From Alteromonadaceae bacterium (GTDB taxonomy: Bacteria; Pseudomonadota; Gammaproteobacteria; Enterobacterales; Alteromonadaceae), in NCBI GenBank assembly GCA_013216015.1, contig JABSOI010000061.1, forward strand, positions 1 to 36,341: DNA of 36,341 nt. The letters are read 5' to 3'. The notes under the pieces were generated by a model. It had not been told where the DNA came from. It saw only the letters and a list, made by a program, of their open reading frames with translations, and made no database searches. The position numbers and the translations under genes were made by a program. Shown here piece after piece: positions 1 through 7,950 of this stretch. How positions within the stretch are numbered: the first letter of the stretch is position 1; each line of letters opens with the position of its first letter.

Positions 1-72
1 TCAATCAAGCGCCTTTTAGATAAACTTTCAAATTCACCTCAAATTCCCGCATCTTGAATGACCACGGGTATA
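1..72. mobile_element. Family A palindromic MITE-like element, right end only
   Basis: The first 72 bases match, with a few differences, the right-hand half of the complete elements at 28830-28990 (same orientation) and 26670-26830 (opposite orientation). The copy ends in CCACGGGTATA. The left half lies outside the window. The terminal TA would be the duplicated target. No coding capacity is seen, so movement would depend on a transposase elsewhere (inference). Confidence 0.85.
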
Positions 73-747
73 GATGCCTTAACTCAAGTAGAAGAAGAAA
101 TTGGTTCGATGGTTAATGAGCCAAAAAGTAAATTGAATATTCTTCTGCCCCTTGAATTTTTCAATCGTATTATCAGCGTATTGATCACCGATTTTGCCAA
201 GTTATACCCCGGTATTTGTCTTCATTGTCATCATTATTCCGGCACTATGCCTGAATTTGATTATCAATATGACTTAACCTTTGTATTGCACGAGGGGCAA
301 TTACCTGAATCCGACTGGGTCGCTAAAACTTTACTTAATTTCCCCCAATCAATATACGCAGGTGAAAGCGCAAATATTGCTCATTTAAAAGAACCTGAAG
401 ACTTACAAAATGAAATGGCTATCTTAAGTGGAGCAAATCAGCAATGGCTTTTTAGGGATCAACAAAATATTCAGATAGTACCAATGCGCGGTCGAATTGT
501 TCTTTCAAGTCCTGAAATGCGCCTGGAAGCGACTAGACAAAACTTGGGCATTGCCAAATTACCTGACTATGTTTGTCAAAGTAATGATGGGGAATTTAAT
601 AATATAAATTGTGGTTTAAAACGGTTAAATTTAACAAAAGCCCCTATGGCACAGCAACTCAGTGTTTTGTACCACAGCAGAAGCATTCCAATTAAAACAC
701 GGATTTTTTTAGATTATTTCCAGAGTAATATTGGTAGATTATCTTAA
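58..747 (+). pseudogene. LysR-type regulator fragment (effector domain only), truncated by a family A element
   Basis: The reading frame from 73 onward encodes the C-terminal part of a LysR-type transcriptional regulator: the end of the linker helix (ALTQVEEEIG) followed by a periplasmic-binding-like effector domain of about 215 residues. The DNA-binding winged helix-turn-helix that should precede the linker is absent. The only start near the frame, ATG at 58, lies inside the terminal repeat of the mobile element, so the first five residues (MTTGI) are element sequence, and no Shine-Dalgarno stretch precedes it. The element therefore sits in the linker between the two domains. The N-terminal half would be upstream, outside the window. 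The regulator cannot bind DNA as it stands. The target gene and ligand are unknown. An alternative is a translated effector-only protein, which I consider unlikely. Confidence 0.75.
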
Positions 748-824
748 TTTCACACCGTTAATTAAAGTGGCTAAAATTCTCCACTGTATAAATAAAAATA
801 AAAATCGGAAATCAAAAAACGAAT

Positions 825-1547
825 TTATATTTTTGGCCAATCAAGCAGCCAGGGTTGCTGTAATTCATCCAGGGTATTAACAACAGCAGTTGCTAAAAAC
901 TCGACGCCATCGGTTGGTGGTAAAACGTACTGGTATTGTTTTTGGTCAAGTTGGAAAGTCAATGCGTACGCATGTAAATAACCTCTGTCAGATGAATGCT
1001 GATCAGGCGTTTTGACCGGAACACTTTGTTTGGGATAGTAATTAACATCACCAATAATAGGTGCACCAATACTGCTCAAAGCAACACGAATTTGATGGGT
1101 TTTCCCAGAGTGAGGCTTTATTAAATATAATCGTTTCCCCTCTTCAACCGAATATGAAAAAAATTGACTAATGGCCGGGTTAGCTTGTGTCCTTAGTAAT
1201 TTCCAGCTGCCACGTCTACTTTTTACCATATCACCTTTAATTAAACCCTGTTTTTTCCTGGGCTTTTTATCACTGATAGCCAAATAATACTTTTGGATTT
1301 TATGTTGACTGAAAAGTTGTTGAAATTGTTGTGCACAAACAAGACTTTTTGCAAAAATAATAAGCCCAGATGTCATTTTATCCAGACGATGAACGGGATA
1401 TAACTCATTTACAGCCAAATATTCTTTAACTTGATTAAACAAGCCTGAGCCTGCTTCCCCTTCGTCATGAAAATTAACATTTGGCCGTTTATTTATAACA
1501 ACAAAATCTGTTTGCTGATCAACAATTTCAAATTGTTTTTTCATCAT
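825..1547 (-). CDS. RluA-family RNA pseudouridine synthase
   Basis: This is a 240-residue protein of the RluA/RsuA-like pseudouridine synthase superfamily, which isomerises uridine to pseudouridine in rRNA or tRNA. The signature HRLDKMTSG is at residues 53-61, with the catalytic aspartate at D56. Later family motifs follow: GKTHQIRVALSSIGAPIIGD and the C-terminal LHAYALTF. There is no N-terminal S4 RNA-binding domain, so this is a short catalytic-domain-only form like the TIGR01621 group seen in marine gammaproteobacteria. The RNA target cannot be read from the sequence. The start has two adjacent ATG codons preceded by AAGAAAG. The gene converges on the LysR remnant and lies downstream of the antiporter gene in the same orientation, 58 bp apart. 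Confidence 0.85.
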   Translation of the reverse strand: MMKKQFEIVDQQTDFVVINKRPNVNFHDEGEAGSGLFNQVKEYLAVNELYPVHRLDKMTSGLIIFAKSLVCAQQFQQLFSQHKIQKYYLAISDKKPRKKQGLIKGDMVKSRRGSWKLLRTQANPAISQFFSYSVEEGKRLYLIKPHSGKTHQIRVALSSIGAPIIGDVNYYPKQSVPVKTPDQHSSDRGYLHAYALTFQLDQKQYQYVLPPTDGVEFLATAVVNTLDELQQPWLLDWPKI

Positions 1548-1605
1548 TCGCTTTCTTCAATTAACGGCTTCAATGTTAAACTTCAAAATAAAGCTTCAAC
1601 ATTAA

Positions 1606-2964
1606 TCAGAAACCAAGACCAATAACCACATACATAATGATTGTCAGTAAAGCACCGATTAGTGCATAAGGCAATTGAGTCTTGACATGTTCAAAATGAT
1701 CACAGCCACTAGCTAATGAAGCAACAACAGTGGTATCGCTGATAGGAGAAGCATGATCACCAAAAATCCCACCACCTAAGACCGCAGCAACAAGAAATTC
1801 AATCGGTAGTGTACTTTCCAACGCAATAGGTATGGCAATAGGAACAAGAACAGCAAAAGTTCCCCAGGAAGTACCTGTCGCAAATGCCATTATAGCGGCT
1901 GCAGTGAAAAGGATCGGCGCCAATAAATACAAAGGAACTTCTACATTTAATAATTGACTCACATAAAGACCAGTACCCAGAGACTTAATCGCGTCACCAA
2001 AAGCAAAAGACAAGACTAAAATAGCAACCACAGGTGCCATATGTTTTATCCCTTTAAAAAAATGCAACGCAATTTCATTAAAGTTTAACAAGCGTTTATT
2101 TACTATAAACGAAATAAGTATAATTAGAGCGCTTACAATAGCCCAGAATACAGAAAAAGAACCCGAGCCTCTTCGAATGTCTCCGTCTCCAGTTACCCAT
2201 AGTAAAATCAAGGTGATCGCAAGCAACGATAATAATGGGATCCACATTACTTTAGCGGGGGCTACTTTTTCAACATGTTCATGCTGTTCAACTGTAACAA
2301 TCGATTCAGCCGTTCTCATCGGTCCAAATACTTTACCGCTATAAGCTGTATAATATGCCAGAAGGACGGCAATAATCGCATAAAAGTTATAACCGACAGT
2401 GCCAATCAAAATACCCACAGGATCATCAAACTGATAACCATCAAGCAAGCCCAAAACATAGGCTCCCCAACCATTAATTAAAAATAAAATACTAATGGGT
2501 GCACAAGTTGAATCTATTAAATAAGCAAGTCTTGCTCGACTGAGTTTGTGCTCATCAAAAAGCTTTTGACTAGCCATGCCCGCGGTAAACATGCTTAAGT
2601 TTGTGTCAGTAAAAATACTTGTACCGATAATTGTTGGTAGCAAACTGGCTTGGCGTGAGCTTTTAACCAACTTCAACTTTGCCAGATTTCGAATAAACCC
2701 ATTAACTGCACCTGATTGATTCATTAATGTTATCAATGCGCCGATAAGCAAACTGAAGGTAATAATATAATTATTGCCTGTCGATGAAAAAACTCCCGCA
2801 ATACCAATAACGCTCGACTTCACCCCAAGAATAACATCCCATTGTTCTATCATTAAAAAGCATAAAAATACCCCTGCAAGTAAAGCAAGCAAGGCATTTT
2901 TCCGCCAAATAGCAATAACGATGGCAACTAAGGGGGGTAACAAACTGAGTGGGCTATCCTGCAT
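1606..2964 (-). CDS. NhaC-family Na+/H+ antiporter
   Basis: This 452-residue, highly hydrophobic protein has about a dozen predicted membrane segments and the features of the NhaC ion-transporter superfamily: TIIGTSIFTDTNLSMF near residues 112-127, ATGTSWGTFAVLVPIAIPIA near 363-382, and GGGIFGDHASPISDTTVVAS near 399-418. The paired polar GDH-SPISDT signature is typical of these inner-membrane sodium/proton or substrate/sodium exchangers. A sodium extrusion role suits a marine host, but related proteins exchange malate/lactate or amino acids, so the substrate is not certain. The frame runs from ATG at 2964 with only a weak GGAATAAAA upstream. It heads a possible two-gene minus-strand unit with the pseudouridine synthase. 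Confidence 0.8.
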   Translation of the reverse strand: MQDSPLSLLPPLVAIVIAIWRKNALLALLAGVFLCFLMIEQWDVILGVKSSVIGIAGVFSSTGNNYIITFSLLIGALITLMNQSGAVNGFIRNLAKLKLVKSSRQASLLPTIIGTSIFTDTNLSMFTAGMASQKLFDEHKLSRARLAYLIDSTCAPISILFLINGWGAYVLGLLDGYQFDDPVGILIGTVGYNFYAIIAVLLAYYTAYSGKVFGPMRTAESIVTVEQHEHVEKVAPAKVMWIPLLSLLAITLILLWVTGDGDIRRGSGSFSVFWAIVSALIILISFIVNKRLLNFNEIALHFFKGIKHMAPVVAILVLSFAFGDAIKSLGTGLYVSQLLNVEVPLYLLAPILFTAAAIMAFATGTSWGTFAVLVPIAIPIALESTLPIEFLVAAVLGGGIFGDHASPISDTTVVASLASGCDHFEHVKTQLPYALIGALLTIIMYVVIGLGF

Positions 2965-3462
2965 AATTTATTATTTTTATTCCTGTTTAAATGAAGAGTA
3001 ACTTTAACCGAAGTTACATATTTGTCTAGTATATTTATAACGAGCTCGGATAAAAGAACCTTAACAGAAACATTTTCTTTCATATTGTTCACGATTAGGC
3101 TTCGAATTTTTAAAAATTCATGAAATGATTTATATCGTTTAAAGGTCCCTTCCTAGATGTTTAAATGAAAATATTAAATAAATTTACCCAAAGAAAATAA
3201 ATCAATTCAAAATTAGAGGGATTTAGGATAATTAGCTATAGATCAAAACAACTTAAAAATACAAAATCTAACGACTAATTAGGGTAGAAATAAAATCAAA
3301 ATATAAATAATTTAGAAAACATATTGAAAATATCGATACGCACCCATAAATAGTAAAAAGAGCTGAACGGCACATTTTAATTAAATCAAAATAACTATAC
3401 CTTAACAATTTGATTTGATTTGATTATTCTTCGTTATTAGTAAGAAGTAAGTAGGAATTATT
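2965..3462. other. Non-coding spacer between divergent genes
   Basis: This is a 498-bp, very AT-rich stretch between the divergently transcribed antiporter gene and gshA. It must hold both promoters. I see no convincing hairpin, repeat family member or RNA gene. Close to gshA there is a short GATTT repetition (about 3410-3426) and an A/G-rich Shine-Dalgarno region. Confidence 0.6.
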
Positions 3463-5031
3463 TTGACATTATCATTAGATGGCTACATTGCAGCATTCAA
3501 TCAGGAACCTGCCCTTTCTTCTTTAACAGGTATTGGGCGTGGGATAGAGAGAGAAGCGTTAAGAATATTACCTGAAGGTAAATTATCTGAGCAACCTCAT
3601 TATTACCAGCTAGGCTCTGCATTGACACATCCACAAATCACTACTGATTACTCAGAAACTTTACTCGAGTTTATTACACCTGTAAGTAAAACACCTGAGC
3701 AGGCAATTTCACAATTACAAGATATTCAAAAATATACTTTAGGTGAAATTGACGGTGAATTGTTATGGCCAATGAGCATGCCATGTTTCGTTAACGACGA
3801 GGACACAGTTCCTTTAGCCCAATATGGTCATTCCAACATTGGTAAAATGAAAACAGTTTATCGTCAGGGATTAAAAAACCGATATGGCAGTATGATGCAA
3901 GTCATTGCAGGTATTCATTTTAATTTTTCTTTTTCCCAGGACTTTTGGAAGAACTTACAAAAAATTAATAATAATACTGAACGACTTGATGATTTTATTT
4001 CTGATAAATATTTTTCATTACTGAGAAATTATAAACGCTATTGTTGGTTAATCCCTTATTTATATGGCAGCTCACCCGCTATTTGTAGTTCTTTTCTGCA
4101 AGATAAAACCCACATTTTACCTTTTAAAAAATCATCTCGTGGCTATTTATATTTAGAACATGCAACATCTTTACGAATGAGTGATTTGGGTTATACCAGT
4201 AGCGAGCAATCAAATTTACCAATTTGCTATAACAACTTAAATGGTTATGTTGAAGGTGTTCAAAAAGCAATTAATTTAGGCTCCGAGTCTTTTGCAAAAA
4301 TTGGTATTAAAGTTGATGGGAAATATCAACAACTGAATAGCAATGTTTTACAAATAGAAAATGAACTTTACGCACCTATTAGACCTAAACGTGTCGCTAA
4401 AAGTGGCGAAAAACCATCTGAAGCTTTATTACACCGAGGTGTTGAATACATTGAAGTAAGAGCTCTTGATATTAATCCTTTTGTTGATACGGGTATCAGT
4501 ATTGATCAAGTTTACTTTTTGGATATATTTTTAACTTACTGTGCGTTAGTTGACAATTCAAATTTAGATTGCGCCCAACAACAGGAATATGGAAAAAATA
4601 TGGATGACGTCGTTATCCGTGGTCGGGACCCTAAATTGTTATTACTGGATAATGGCGATCAAAAAACGGTTAAGCAATGGGGAAATGAAATCTTTGATGA
4701 GTTAAGTAAAGTGGCAACATTGCTAGATAAAGCCTATCAAACATCTAAATACAGCCAGTCTGTTACTTTAGAAAGAGAAAAGATTAACAATGCCAACCTC
4801 ACCCCTTCTGCACGAATATTAGATCTAATTGTTACACAAGAAAAGAGTTTAACTGAGATCTCTATGTCGAACGCTAAACAATATCGACAAGAGTTACTTG
4901 CCAGAGACTACCAATTTTACGATCATCAATATTTTGTTGATAGTGTTAAACAATCGCACCTGAAACAACAAGAAATTGAGCAAAATGACACGATGGATTT
5001 CGATAGTTTCTTAGTTGACTATTTTAGTTAA
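3463..5031 (+). CDS. gshA: Glutamate-cysteine ligase
   Basis: This enzyme joins L-glutamate and L-cysteine with ATP to give gamma-glutamylcysteine, the first step of glutathione synthesis in the cytosol. The 522-residue length matches the proteobacterial class I GshA (about 518 in E. coli). Recognisable stretches are GIGRGIEREALRI (about 23-35), TTDYSETLLEFITP (about 60-73), MQVIAGIHFNFSF (about 145-157) and the late EVRALDINPF. The start is TTG: GTAGGAATTATTTTG provides a good Shine-Dalgarno sequence, and the N-terminus (MTLSLDGYIAAF) aligns with the family. No gshB is nearby. Two hairpins follow the gene, but their T-tracts face the other strand, so they are poor terminators for gshA. Confidence 0.95.
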   Translation: MTLSLDGYIAAFNQEPALSSLTGIGRGIEREALRILPEGKLSEQPHYYQLGSALTHPQITTDYSETLLEFITPVSKTPEQAISQLQDIQKYTLGEIDGELLWPMSMPCFVNDEDTVPLAQYGHSNIGKMKTVYRQGLKNRYGSMMQVIAGIHFNFSFSQDFWKNLQKINNNTERLDDFISDKYFSLLRNYKRYCWLIPYLYGSSPAICSSFLQDKTHILPFKKSSRGYLYLEHATSLRMSDLGYTSSEQSNLPICYNNLNGYVEGVQKAINLGSESFAKIGIKVDGKYQQLNSNVLQIENELYAPIRPKRVAKSGEKPSEALLHRGVEYIEVRALDINPFVDTGISIDQVYFLDIFLTYCALVDNSNLDCAQQQEYGKNMDDVVIRGRDPKLLLLDNGDQKTVKQWGNEIFDELSKVATLLDKAYQTSKYSQSVTLEREKINNANLTPSARILDLIVTQEKSLTEISMSNAKQYRQELLARDYQFYDHQYFVDSVKQSHLKQQEIEQNDTMDFDSFLVDYFS

Positions 5032-5075
5032 TCGTCTATTTTTCAATATAGTTAACAGATAAAAGTAAAAGAAAG

Positions 5076-5104
5076 AAAAAAAAAGCGCGTTAAAGTAACG
5101 CGCT
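5076..5104 (-). terminator. Intrinsic terminator, minus strand
   Basis: On the minus strand, the stem AGCGCGTTA pairs with TAACGCGCT around a CTT loop (5084-5104), followed by a T-run (A-run on plus, 5076-5084). On the plus strand the hairpin is followed by TGTATAAAC, a poor T-tract, so it favours minus-strand transcripts. Confidence 0.8.
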
Positions 5105-5215
5105 GTATAAACATAAAAGTAAACCCAGAGAAATCTACTTTCACTGAGTATGATTCATTGATATTAGGATAGTTCAGTTTTTATTCATCTAAATACAAAT
5201 TAACCCACCAATTCT
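5076..5215 (-). ncRNA. Candidate small RNA 1 (minus strand), paralogue of the unit at 5308-5436
   Basis: Read on the minus strand, this segment of about 140 nt ends in a textbook intrinsic terminator: a 9-bp stem AGCGCGTTA/TAACGCGCT followed by nine T. No minus-strand gene lies upstream that would need it. A second unit with the same terminator, the same TTTATGTTTATA-like sequence before it (TTTCATGTTTATA in unit 2) and a similar 5' segment (AATTGGTGGGTTAATT here, AATTAAATGGGTATTAATT there) lies 220 bp away at almost the same length. Duplication of a whole short unit up to the terminator suggests tandem small RNA genes. The 5' end is inferred from where the similarity begins. No known family was recognised. 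Confidence 0.45.
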
Positions 5216-5307
5216 TTATAAAATTAACTTTGTATTATTATTTTTTATATTTTTATCGTTTTGATTTTTTATTAATAACAAATAGTAAAATACAGTAAAA
5301 AATAGGC

Positions 5308-5336
5308 AAAAAAAAGCGCGTTCAAAAAAACGCGCT
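5308..5336 (-). terminator. Intrinsic terminator, minus strand
   Basis: The 8-bp stem AGCGCGTT/AACGCGCT (5315-5336) is followed on the minus strand by a run of eight T (plus 5308-5315). It has the same stem sequence as the terminator at 5076-5104, apart from the loop. Confidence 0.8.
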
Positions 5337-5436
5337 ATAAACATGAAACACTCAAGGAAATAAAATTTCTCGAATAGTAAGAGAGCCATTCACCCATTAA
5401 GTTCAATTTATTTTCAATTAATACCCATTTAATTAA
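5308..5436 (-). ncRNA. Candidate small RNA 2 (minus strand), paralogue of the unit at 5076-5215
   Basis: This is a minus-strand unit of about 129 nt ending in the stem AGCGCGTT/AACGCGCT plus eight T. The similarity to unit 1 covers the proposed 5' part, the stretch just before the terminator and the terminator itself; the middle differs. The middle of unit 2 carries a possible small stem (CTCTTACTATTCGAGA). No open reading frame of note exists on this strand here. A promoter would lie around 5440-5500 (minus); only weak -10-like sequences are visible. This is inference from structure and duplication. Confidence 0.45.
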
Positions 5437-5544
5437 ATATCTTGCCTTTTTAGTAATAACAATGACTCACAACACTGTAATTTAATACAATTTCTGTCAT
5501 TATAAAAAATACTTTTAATCATTTTAAATTCGTTTCTCTTTTTT

Positions 5545-6165
5545 ATGATAATTTCGAAATCTAAATTTATAGCCTTATCACTTTTTATTGCTTTATCTGG
5601 TTGTGCAACTTCGCCTCCAAAAAATCCAGAGAATTTATGTGATATTTTTCGTGAACATCGAAGCTGGTATTTCGCTGCTAAAGACGCCAGTGAACGCTGG
5701 GGTGTGCCTATTCACGTACCTATGAGCATGATGTACCAGGAGAGTTCATTTAAATCTGATGCATTACCGCCTCGCGATTATATTTTAGGCTTTATTCCCT
5801 GGGGAAGGATAAGTACTGCTTATGGCTATTCTCAAGCTAAAACGATGACATGGGATGATTATATTCGTGAGACCGATAATTCGGGTGCAGATCGTGATGA
5901 TTTTGATGATGCTATAGATTTTATGGCATGGTTTATCTTTAAAACCCAAAAAATTAATAATGTATCTAAATGGGATGCTTATAACCAGTACCTGAATTAC
6001 CATGAAGGATGGGGCGGATTTAAACGTAAAACTTATAAAAAAAAGAAATGGCTGGCTAAAGTAGCGCGTAAAGTCGACAATCGCTCTAAACGCTACAGCG
6101 GACAATTAAAAAGTTGTGAAGCAGATCTTAACTCAAGTTGGTTGTGGCGCCTCTTTTTTGGTTAA
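5545..6165 (+). CDS. Lipoprotein with a transglycosylase (SLT, lysozyme-fold) like domain
   Basis: This 206-residue protein has a lipoprotein signal peptide: a hydrophobic stretch at 8-17 and the lipobox LSGC with the acylated cysteine at C20. It should be anchored in the outer or inner membrane facing the periplasm. The mature part resembles soluble-lytic-transglycosylase-like lysozyme folds: PMSMMYQESSF contains a candidate catalytic glutamate E66, and a later YGYSQAKTMTWDDY corresponds to the family's Gly-Tyr-Gln region. The short Lys/Arg-rich stretch near 160-170 could bind peptidoglycan. Peptidoglycan cleavage is inferred from the family; activity is not certain. It stands alone downstream of gshA and the small RNA candidates. 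Confidence 0.7.
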   Translation: MIISKSKFIALSLFIALSGCATSPPKNPENLCDIFREHRSWYFAAKDASERWGVPIHVPMSMMYQESSFKSDALPPRDYILGFIPWGRISTAYGYSQAKTMTWDDYIRETDNSGADRDDFDDAIDFMAWFIFKTQKINNVSKWDAYNQYLNYHEGWGGFKRKTYKKKKWLAKVARKVDNRSKRYSGQLKSCEADLNSSWLWRLFFG

Positions 6166-6245
6166 GCGTTGATAGTTAAGAGTTAATGGCTGATAGTTAA
6201 GCCCTAATAGTTAATTGCTGACCGTTCACAAATACCTCTTAACGT

Positions 6246-7616
6246 TTATTTTGCTAAAGACAAACGATGGATCAGTATCGCTGCCTTATGAATATTTTTC
6301 CCAAGGCTAGTTACATCTGCAACTTCATCTTTGGTATGAGCGCCTGCTCCCATTAACCCCAGTCCATCAAGCGCCATACTTACATGTTCAGCGGCAAAAG
6401 AGATATCTGCTGCACCTGCACGGCGAGGGTTAACCGCAACAATTTTTTCATAGCCTAAACTTTGACTAATTTCATCATACATTGCCAATAACTTTTCATT
6501 TCCATCGGTCCGTGCCATAGGGGGATATCCTTCAAAAAAAGTTAACTTCGCAGAAGTATGAGACAAACTGTCTGAAACAATTTCCTGCATCACTTTTTGT
6601 GCATCAGCTAACTCTTTATAAGATAATGTACGAATGTCACCGGTTACCTGTGTTGTTTTTGCAATAATATTACTTTTACCAAAAGCATCTCCGCCAGCTT
6701 TCTCTTCCTGATAAGTGATTTCTGTACCGCCGATAATTAAACCTGGGTTAAAGGTAAGCATTTCAAAATTACTGAGCTGCTCTCTAAAGTCATTTAATAT
6801 TCTGGCAGATTCAAATATTGCACCATAACCAATATCTTCTCTGAATATCTGTGACGAATGAGCTGGTTTTCCTGTAACCTCCAACAACCAACTAACATAA
6901 CCTCGACGTGCTACCACAGCTGTTTTGATATCACTGTCACCATTTTCAAAACCAAGTGCAATATCAGCCCATTTAGCCCCATCAATAATAACTTTTTTTG
7001 AAACGTTCAACGGTTTACCACTTCGTTCTTCATCGCCCGTCATAATAACCTGAATACGAACATTATCTAATAAACCTAATTTTTTTAATGTTCGAAGCGC
7101 TGAAACGATAATGACATCACCGCCTTTCATATCAATAATACCCGGCCCCGAAATTAGATTATTACCTAAATGCTTAAATGACTGAAATTTATCATTCGCT
7201 TCAAAAACAGTGTCTAAATGACCAATCATTAAAATTTTAGGACCACGATCACCATAGCTGGCGACCAAATGCCCCGCCCTGTCAAAATCACTACCTTCTA
7301 TCCATTTGGTATCAAATCCGATCTGTTCAAATTGTTGTTTAAAAATAAGTCCTACTTTTTTCACGCCGGGAAAGTTCATTGTCCCGCTATTAATATTTAC
7401 CACCTGTTTCAGTTCTTGCAACGATAATGGCATATCTTTGTTAACTTGCTCCACTATCGCGCTTTCCACGTCTCTTTGAACATTAACTCTTTGAACATTA
7501 GCTGATTGAGCCTTTGTTGTCTGAGCATTAGTTGTCTGAGCATTAGTTGTCTGAGCATTAACTGACATACAAAAACAACTTAAATAAATCACAGTAAAAA
7601 ACAGAGGGGATTTCAT
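6246..7616 (-). CDS. Secreted M20-family zinc carboxypeptidase (carboxypeptidase G2/glutamate carboxypeptidase type)
   Basis: This 456-residue protein has an N-terminal signal peptide (MKSPLFFTVIYLSCFCMSVNA), so it works in the periplasm or outside the cell. M20 co-catalytic zinc features are visible: the GHLDT motif with H133 and D135, GPGIIDMKGGD with the second metal aspartate, GDEERSG with the catalytic base and metal glutamates, and a C-terminal GAGAHTKDE with the last histidine. A dimerisation domain lies between them (about 235-340). The arrangement matches the carboxypeptidase G2-like branch, which releases C-terminal glutamate or other residues from peptides; the exact substrate is unknown. 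Just after the signal peptide there is a run of degenerate five-residue repeats (see 7474-7560). It lies downstream of putP in the same orientation, with 334 bp between. Confidence 0.82.
   Translation of the reverse strand: MKSPLFFTVIYLSCFCMSVNAQTTNAQTTNAQTTKAQSANVQRVNVQRDVESAIVEQVNKDMPLSLQELKQVVNINSGTMNFPGVKKVGLIFKQQFEQIGFDTKWIEGSDFDRAGHLVASYGDRGPKILMIGHLDTVFEANDKFQSFKHLGNNLISGPGIIDMKGGDVIIVSALRTLKKLGLLDNVRIQVIMTGDEERSGKPLNVSKKVIIDGAKWADIALGFENGDSDIKTAVVARRGYVSWLLEVTGKPAHSSQIFREDIGYGAIFESARILNDFREQLSNFEMLTFNPGLIIGGTEITYQEEKAGGDAFGKSNIIAKTTQVTGDIRTLSYKELADAQKVMQEIVSDSLSHTSAKLTFFEGYPPMARTDGNEKLLAMYDEISQSLGYEKIVAVNPRRAGAADISFAAEHVSMALDGLGLMGAGAHTKDEVADVTSLGKNIHKAAILIHRLSLAK
7474..7560 (-). repeat. 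15-bp tandem repeat in the N-terminal coding region of the M20 peptidase
   Basis: Three consecutive near-identical 15-bp units (7516-7560) are followed, in the reading direction, by three degenerate units. They encode pentapeptides of the pattern Asn-Ala-Gln-Thr-Thr, drifting to Asn-Val-Gln-Arg-Val. The unit length is a multiple of three, so copy changes keep the frame. Confidence 0.85.
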
Positions 7617-7780
7617 AGGTCATCCTATTTTGGTTAAGGTTTGTAGGAACAATGGGGTAAATATTTAAAGTGGAAATTAAGTTAGAAAACATCATCAATT
7701 TTAACTAACAATAAGCTAATAAAAACTAACTAAATAAATACTTTACAATACTAATAATTATACAGATTTACTATATCCCT

Positions 7781-7902
7781 GTTAATTGTGGCTGAGACTA
7801 TAATAAGCTGTTTTAAAATGCTTATTAGCTAAAAAAATATCAACTTTTTTAAAATTGTAATTTTACCTCAAGGATGGGTTAGCCGTTGGCTAACCCATCT
7901 TG
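7781..7902. repeat. Family C repeat with one REP-type palindrome
   Basis: The stretch from 7781 (GTTAATTGTGGCTGAG) resembles 36135 onward (GTTAAGTGTGTCTGAA) over about 90 bp and ends in a perfect 12-bp palindrome at 7873-7899: GATGGGTTAGCC, loop GTT, GGCTAACCCATC. It is between putP and the peptidase gene and could attenuate or protect their transcript, but no T-tract follows on either strand. The rest of the 7617-7950 gap is AT-rich with no other feature seen. Confidence 0.75.
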
Positions 7903-7950
7903 ATAACTATTATAGACACAGATAACTGGGACATAACCAACAGATTGGTA

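Noticed and set aside
5084-5104. Hairpin after gshA taken as the gshA terminator
   Set aside because: The T-tract is on the minus-strand side; on plus it is followed by TGTATAAAC, so it fits a minus-strand transcript better.
5785-6105. Minus-strand open frame of 106 codons in the lipoprotein gene
   Set aside because: It is antisense to a protein with a clear lipobox and lysozyme-like motif, and has no family match.
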